The notes beneath the pieces are model-generated. The model ran no database searches. It was not told the DNA's origin and worked only from the letters and a program-made list of their open reading frames with translations. The position numbers and the translations under genes were made by a program. 64,000 bases of DNA from Dactylis glomerata (taxonomy: Eukaryota; Streptophyta; Magnoliopsida; Poales; Poaceae), in the NCBI GenBank assembly GCA_007115705.1, contig QXEO01000411.1, positions 2,294,001 to 2,358,000 of the forward strand. Reading direction: 5' to 3'. Below, one piece after another: positions 58,459-64,000 of this stretch (the first letter of the stretch is position 1; the number at the start of each line of letters is the position of its first letter).

Positions 58459-58990
58459 ATGTGCAAAACCCTGCCAAATATGGGCCAAAGATTCGAAATT
58501 TCTCCTTTTCAGAAGCCAAAATCCTAGCTCATTTCCCTTGAAATCCAAGCAAACTAGTTTGAGGTAGCTCACTTTTATGAGGGATCTTTCATGAAAATGC
58601 CCATAGACCATGTTTCTTAATTTTGCTCATAACTAGGTTACATAAGACGACGATGTGTGCATGTTTTGTATATTTCTGATTTTTTGAATTAGTTATACAC
58701 ATTCGAATGTTGGTCAAAACTTAGTAAACCCTGTTGACCGGCTCAAAACCCTGCTAGGCATCTCCTAACTCCAGCGCCTAATTTTGACCGTTGGATCAAA
58801 CCCTATTGTCAATGGCTGATGTTGGATTGTCTCTTGTAGAAGGCCTTAGGTGAGAGGCTGGTTTGCGATCTGAGACATGCTAGTTCTGCGACGTGATTGG
58901 CTGGACTAGTTTTAAGCCACCAAAGGGGGGTTGAAGTTTGGTAATGGAAAGAATAACAAGGCTTGTTGGGCACAAGGCACCACCGGGCCC
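58459..58990. repeat. Tandem repeat copy R2, last fragment
   Basis: Starts with the ATGTG duplication of B and then matches R1 from about 14942 to 15480. The right boundary is uncertain. Confidence 0.7.
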
Positions 58991-60840
58991 ACCTCGCCAT
59001 CCACTAGAACATGCGGCATAACATGCAACTAGCTGCGCACCTATCTCTGATACGTACGATCACTGTGGTGACCGAGAATACCACCGCATGTGTAGTATGC
59101 AAGTCGTTGACATAACAGTAATGAAACACCGTCTCACTAGTATTACATCCATCAGAGTGGTACAACAGAAATATCGCAGGTCCACGATATGTCTATAGGA
59201 TTACAATTTTCAGCATATAGAAGATCTTTAGAACCTCCTCAACAGGTAGAGGTTTAGTCCTGGCAACTACAAACGAGAAAGAATACAAGGTAGACTAAAC
59301 TACAACTAATGCATTTGGCTTACTACTCAAATATAGAGTTACCATAGCTACTAAGGTTCTACGATTACGAAACTGGTTCCTTTCTAACCCTATTCTAGTT
59401 TTCCACCAAGCTTCGCACAATTGTAGGCTCTGCTGATAATCATGACATTGGTAGAATGCTTCATCTTTAATGTCTTGAGGTTGCATCCTTGAGTTTCCTC
59501 CAATCTAAGCAAGGGTTATGAGGGAGTGGGGTGAGTAACGAGTGTTACCCAGCAAGTTCATATAGAGTGTAAGGTGTTTGATGCAATAACTACAGCCTTA
59601 GACCCAAGAGTCATTTGGCAATGCAAGTTTTTGAAAAACATTTCTTCAGGAGGTTGTTTTTATTCTGAAAACTATGCCCGACAGCCAACATAGGGTACTA
59701 GTGCCTTGAGAGCACCTTTCCTGCAGTGTTCGCAGCTCCTTCCCGGAACAAGGGGTAACATGTCACATCCTTTTACACTCTGCAGAGGTGTGTCCTTCCA
59801 AAAGAGATCAAAGCCTTGTTGCACAACTGAGTCATGAGCTCGTCCACACTTCCTTGGTGTGGGGCCCAGTCATTGATCCAAGCCATTCACTGCCTTCTCC
59901 GCACAACGCATGTCCACCCAATTCACGCAAGCAGTTTTAGTCCCTGATATTCACCCCCAACGATGAAGTACCTAGGCGCCCCTTGCGGACCATCATAGAC
60001 ACCAGTGGCCGTGGGCACTAAGGGGTCCCATCCATGTGCACGTATTCCTACAAGACATACGGTGAACGGTAGCTGAGTGTCCGTTGACATGCGAATGAGA
60101 GAAGATACAGATGACTTTCCCGTCCCATTCCAAGTCTCTTACCGTGGTTCCACCTGCCAGCCTTCCTAGGTTATCACCACTCGAGTCGATAACCACTAGT
60201 CATAATAATTATAAAAAGAGAACCTTTTGCTTTTTGATGAAGTAGTAATACCACAGGTATATTTGCCAGTAATTTGATAAAGATAATCAACAGATATGTG
60301 CAAGAGTGAACTTGCCTTTTTGACTGCAAGATTATGCAAGTCAAGGTCTTCGATACGTAAGAAATCCAAATACTAAAAAAGCACCATCATCTGGTAAAGA
60401 TGATGTTAAAAGAACTGCAGCATGATATGCATAATACATGCTATGCATCGTTCTAAGCATAACCTATCCCCGATGGTTTAGTATATAAGGTTGTGATGAT
60501 TTCTTTATAATGAGTTGCACTTTTAGATCCACTCCACAACAAGGTTGTTAAGAATTTTTGATTGACTAACAAACTTTCAAAGTATTAAAATAAAGCTTAA
60601 AACAAGAGTTATTGCAGAGAATAGGTATAGCAATAGGTGAAGACTTAGAAGTAACACTTTTAAGTGGTATCTTGTTATTAGCAATCAAGTAGTTGGTTAT
60701 GGACAAGCAAAGTTGAAGTAATTATTATTTGATAGGAATACACAGTTAGTCTTAGGGTTGATAACAATCTTAAGACAAAAATAGAGTTATATTTGTTCAA
60801 GATTAATGGAATAGTTGGTTACTTACTTTCAATGTCTTTT

Positions 60841-61530
60841 GAAAGAATAACATTTGAAGAACATGTTTATTATTGATTAGAAGCACTACATCTTAGGTTT
60901 AGTGTTCTAGTGGTTAGCATGATTCTATCATAACCAGAGAGTAGTAGATGAGCATACCAAGGTAACAAGCTAAGTTTTATTCTATGTTAAAAGGTTTTAG
61001 TAAAGCATGGACATTCAAGGTAGTTTAGACTGTTGTTACCAAAAATAGTTGTTTCTATGATTGATAACAATCTAAACTAGCATAGACACTCAAATAGTTA
61101 GTCATGAGCCAGTAGTGGTCAGGTAAACAGTTTATGGTTGATTCTAGAGTTGTTAATACTCTTAACATGCAAAGGTCATTACTTGTGTCTAGGCAAGAAT
61201 GGGTGTGATGCTTATTTGGTATGTTCTTAAAAAGAATTACTTTTGAAGAACACAAGCCTTAATGGACATAATTTTATTACTTAAAGGAATGGTGATTAAG
61301 TGATGTCAGGAAGGTAACAGTTTTTAAGTTGCAACAAATGTGTTGCAAATAGTTAGTTGACTAAAGTATACCATGTTGAAATAGAATAGCAAACTAGCCA
61401 CTCATGGTTGAATTAGGAAGTATGACTAGACTAGCACACTAAGGTAGTTATTGGTTTTAGTACTAAAAGGAATGGTAGGTGCTTAAGTTATATATACTTC
61501 AAAAGAATAACTTTTGAAGAACATGAACCT
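60841..61530 (-). repeat. D hairpin motif in three copies
   Basis: TTCAAAAGAATAACTTTTGA and close variants occur near 60838, 61228 and 61498. Each folds into a stem of about 8 bp (TTCAAAAG/CTTTTGAA) and is followed by GAACA and a CTTAATG-type extension. Confidence 0.55.
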
Positions 61531-62838
61531 TAATGAGTTTTAGTATTAGAATTTCATTTTAGGTTTTAATTCTTATTAAGAAATAATTAGGAAAGCCTGG
61601 TTATTTATGTTCTTAGGTTTTCAGGGTTGGAATCCAAATTTTAAGTGATTAAAGATTTTAAAATGGGTTTTAGATTTTCTCTTAATGAAACAATTGTTGA
61701 AATAGCAATATTAGAGTTAGGAAATAATTCTTATTCAATTTTATGATTTTTCCCAAATTTACAATTTTAAATTTGTTTTTTAGGAAAATCATTTTTGGGA
61801 TTAAAATCCTAATAATAAAGTTTTAGGATTAATATGTAATAATAACAAAATTTTAATTGGAATAACATTATTTAAGTTGTCAAATTTTTATTTGATATTT
61901 GAAAAATTGGTTTGAATTTTTATGGTTTGATTTGAATTCAAAATTCAAATACTACTTAAACAAATTTTCATATTTAGTTCGAAATTATTTCACACAAACA
62001 TGCAAGATTATAATTTAAATAGATAAATTGTGTTTTTGTGATCATTTTGATATATCATTTGTATTTTTCTGATTTAAAATGAATTAAATATGAATTTGTA
62101 AAGTTTCTTCAAATTTCTGGAATTTTACTGAACAGGAAATGCTAATTTGTAATTATATTAAACAGAGGAATTCCTATTTGTACCGATTCAGTCCTAGCTA
62201 CTCAGGCTGACATGTGGGTCATGGCCCAGGTCAGCAGCCACGTTGGTGGCGACCGGGTCAAATGTGTTGACCGGTCGGGAGCTCACCGTCGGCGAGACTG
62301 TCGATGGCGACGGCGGTGTTCTAAGGCTCCCAGGGTGTGCCAGTTGTTGTGTTCAAGTCAGAGCGAGGTGCTGAGCCATTTAGTGGTGGTGTGGCTGACC
62401 ATCGGTCACCGGAGTGTCGCCGGCGACCACTACCTGTGACGGTAACTCCGGCCAAAGTTCAAACGGCAGCTATGAACGTCTAAAGGATGCAGTGAAGAGC
62501 TAGGGAGGTGCAAAATCTCATCTGGACTTCGAGAGTGAGCACCGAGGCGGGCGATTTGGTCGGAGACGAGCGCTTGGCGAGTTTTCTCGCCGGACTCCGG
62601 TGAGAGGAATTTCACAAATTTGCAGTACTCCCCTCTCCCCTGCATGATTCCTTCAAGATGGAGGCTCCTGGTACCACGGTGAAGCTCCTGGACCACTCCA
62701 CGGCCGCCGGGTAGCTTCAAACGACGGCATGGAGTTGAACTCTGGCGAGAACTGGTCGGTGTGATGGGGAACTACAGAGAGATTTGGGAGAGATTGAGAA
62801 TCGGCAATGCATTAGGGTTTCACGATGGTTCATCTGGT

Positions 62839-62849
62839 GGTTTTATAGG
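62839..62849 (-). promoter_or_regulatory. D TATA box
   Basis: CCTATAAAACC on the minus strand at the edge of the GC-rich part, the same place as in the A-family LTRs. Confidence 0.4.
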
Positions 62850-64000
62850 TCTCTGCAAGGTCGAGGTCGACCACCCCTCGTCGGAGACGGCTCAGATGCA
62901 GCGGAGCTCGAGCAACATGTTTTGGCATGAATCGTGATGCTCCATCTGCTAGTGGACTTAGAGGAGATAGGAACGTCTACGTGGAGGTCAACGGTGACGA
63001 GATGGTCGCAGAAGACGGCGCGTCAAGGTGGCCTCTCGCCGGCGATGGTCTGTCGAGCATGCAGGAGAGACAAAGACGACGACGTCTTCATCATTTTGAA
63101 AAAAAATGTGAAGCGGTACCGGCTTTGTTACCTACTGGGCCAAGTTAATGGGCTGGTCTGGTGGGCTGCGATCCGGTAAGTTCTTTAGCCTTTTTTTTCT
63201 GACTCAATCTCTTTTTTTTGACTGTTTTGAAAACTCTAATTTGAATGCAACTAAGTTTTGTAGGATTTCTGAATCAGGCGAGTCCAAGATATGCAAACGA
63301 TACTACTGGTCCAAACATGTGTTATGATATAAATTTTATATGTGCATTTGCACATAAGAGATTTCAAAGATTATTAGGACTTGGGTACGATTCTAAATAT
63401 TTTAACTAGAGTTTTAAGAATACTCTTTTGAGACATGGAAATCATACTAGTGATGTATCGGAACTATAATTGGTACTAGTAATGTATTAAAGAAATTATC
63501 AAGGGTTTATATTAGAATTGCACTTTCTTTATGTGTGGGTTTTCCAATGCACAAGCTCTCATATTCCTCTCATTTACCTAGTGTTTTGGAATGGCCTTAA
63601 GGACTATTCCAATTTCATAGGTTTCTATTGACTATTTACTTGGGTTAGAAACAAAATATGATTCTATGGTTTGCTTGTGATCACAAAGTGATGCATAAGT
63701 TGGATGTTTGAATCATCGAACAAAGTTTCATATGAATGGATAAAAAGAATAGGATTGCTAGAATGGTATTACTCTCATTAAGAATAAAATACTTGCTCCT
63801 AGAATAGAATCAAAATGATACACGCTCTAGTCTAAATAGGATTCTAGGGTTTAAACTTGTGGTTTCCACCACCTAGTTCTACCTACATGGCTTAATGGAA
63901 ACTTGTGCACAGATCAAGGTTTCCATATAGCTTTCATATGATGGTTATCTTCTAATTGAGATGTGTTTAAGTTGGACTGGTACTCCACACTTGGTTTTAG

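Larger units (their letters stand above)
59055..64000 (-). repeat. Long LTR-like sequence D, probably truncated by the window
   Basis: The layout copies that of the A-family LTRs: a start near TGTGGTGACC (about 59057), an AT-rich middle (60200-62190), a GC-rich promoter and leader part about 3.1 kb in (62200-63180), and an AT-rich tail. A TATA box, CCTATAAAACC, lies on the minus strand at 62839-62849. No second copy or target duplication is in view, so the ends are not proved. Frames inside are short and not conserved. It is probably the LTR of a related retrotransposon. Confidence 0.5.

Noticed and set aside
62212..63179. Host gene in the GC-rich part of D
   Set aside because: The frames are short and overlapping with no domain, and GC-rich promoter parts of the A-family LTRs look the same.

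Overview
This window is a block of nested transposable elements from a large plant genome, most likely a grass of the Pooideae (wheat, barley or oat relatives). I see no intact host gene. The inference rests on almost wall-to-wall LTR retrotransposons, Athila-like LTRs that begin TGATACGTC, primer-binding sites for tRNA-Asp and initiator tRNA-Met, and a Helitron with a grass-type CCCGTG hairpin. Family names such as Athila-like and Tekay/Del-like are inferred from PBS, PPT and protein motifs. No database search was run.

Left part. A minus-strand Tekay/Del-like element (A3; window start to 12665, running off the left edge) carries a coiled-coil ORF and a zinc-knuckle array. Its internal region is interrupted by a complete minus-strand Athila-like non-autonomous element (E1, 1344-8213, TSD ATCAT). 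An LTR-like block (12667-13334), unassigned DNA and one doubtful gene fragment (13853-14232) follow.

Central part. An unidentified sequence of about 0.8 kb occurs twice in tandem. Copy 1 is 14680-15480. Copy 2 starts at 15783 and is split by two insertions: element C (15883-21097, TSD GCCAT), which has three LTRs with the last one inverted, and element B (21283-58458, TSD ATGTG), a plus-strand Athila-like element. The end of copy 2 is at 58459-58990.

Inside B. Its 5' LTR holds a minus-strand Helitron (22583-25277) at an exact A/T site; the 3' LTR supplies the empty site. Its gag is split by A1 (26961-51920, minus, TSD TTACC). The gag of A1 is split in turn by A2 (33799-46239, plus, TSD TCCTT), a relative of A1 in opposite orientation. 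Both junctions are in frame once the insertion and one TSD copy are discounted. B keeps gag, protease and an ATHILA-type extra ORF but has no reverse transcriptase or integrase. A1 has only gag plus an unknown ORF2. A2 has a coiled-coil ORF1, a gag remnant and ORF2. All are therefore non-autonomous and would depend on enzymes supplied in trans.

Right edge. From about 59055 to 64000 lies a long minus-strand LTR-like sequence (D), probably running past the window.

The most unusual signals are structural: an eight-unit hairpin array with compensatory base changes in the A1 LTRs; an inverted third LTR in C that stops exactly at the end of the 18-nt PBS; internal polypurine tracts at the same distance from the 3' LTR in B and E1; a U3 hairpin kept by compensatory change in B; and relic primer sites inside the E1 LTR.
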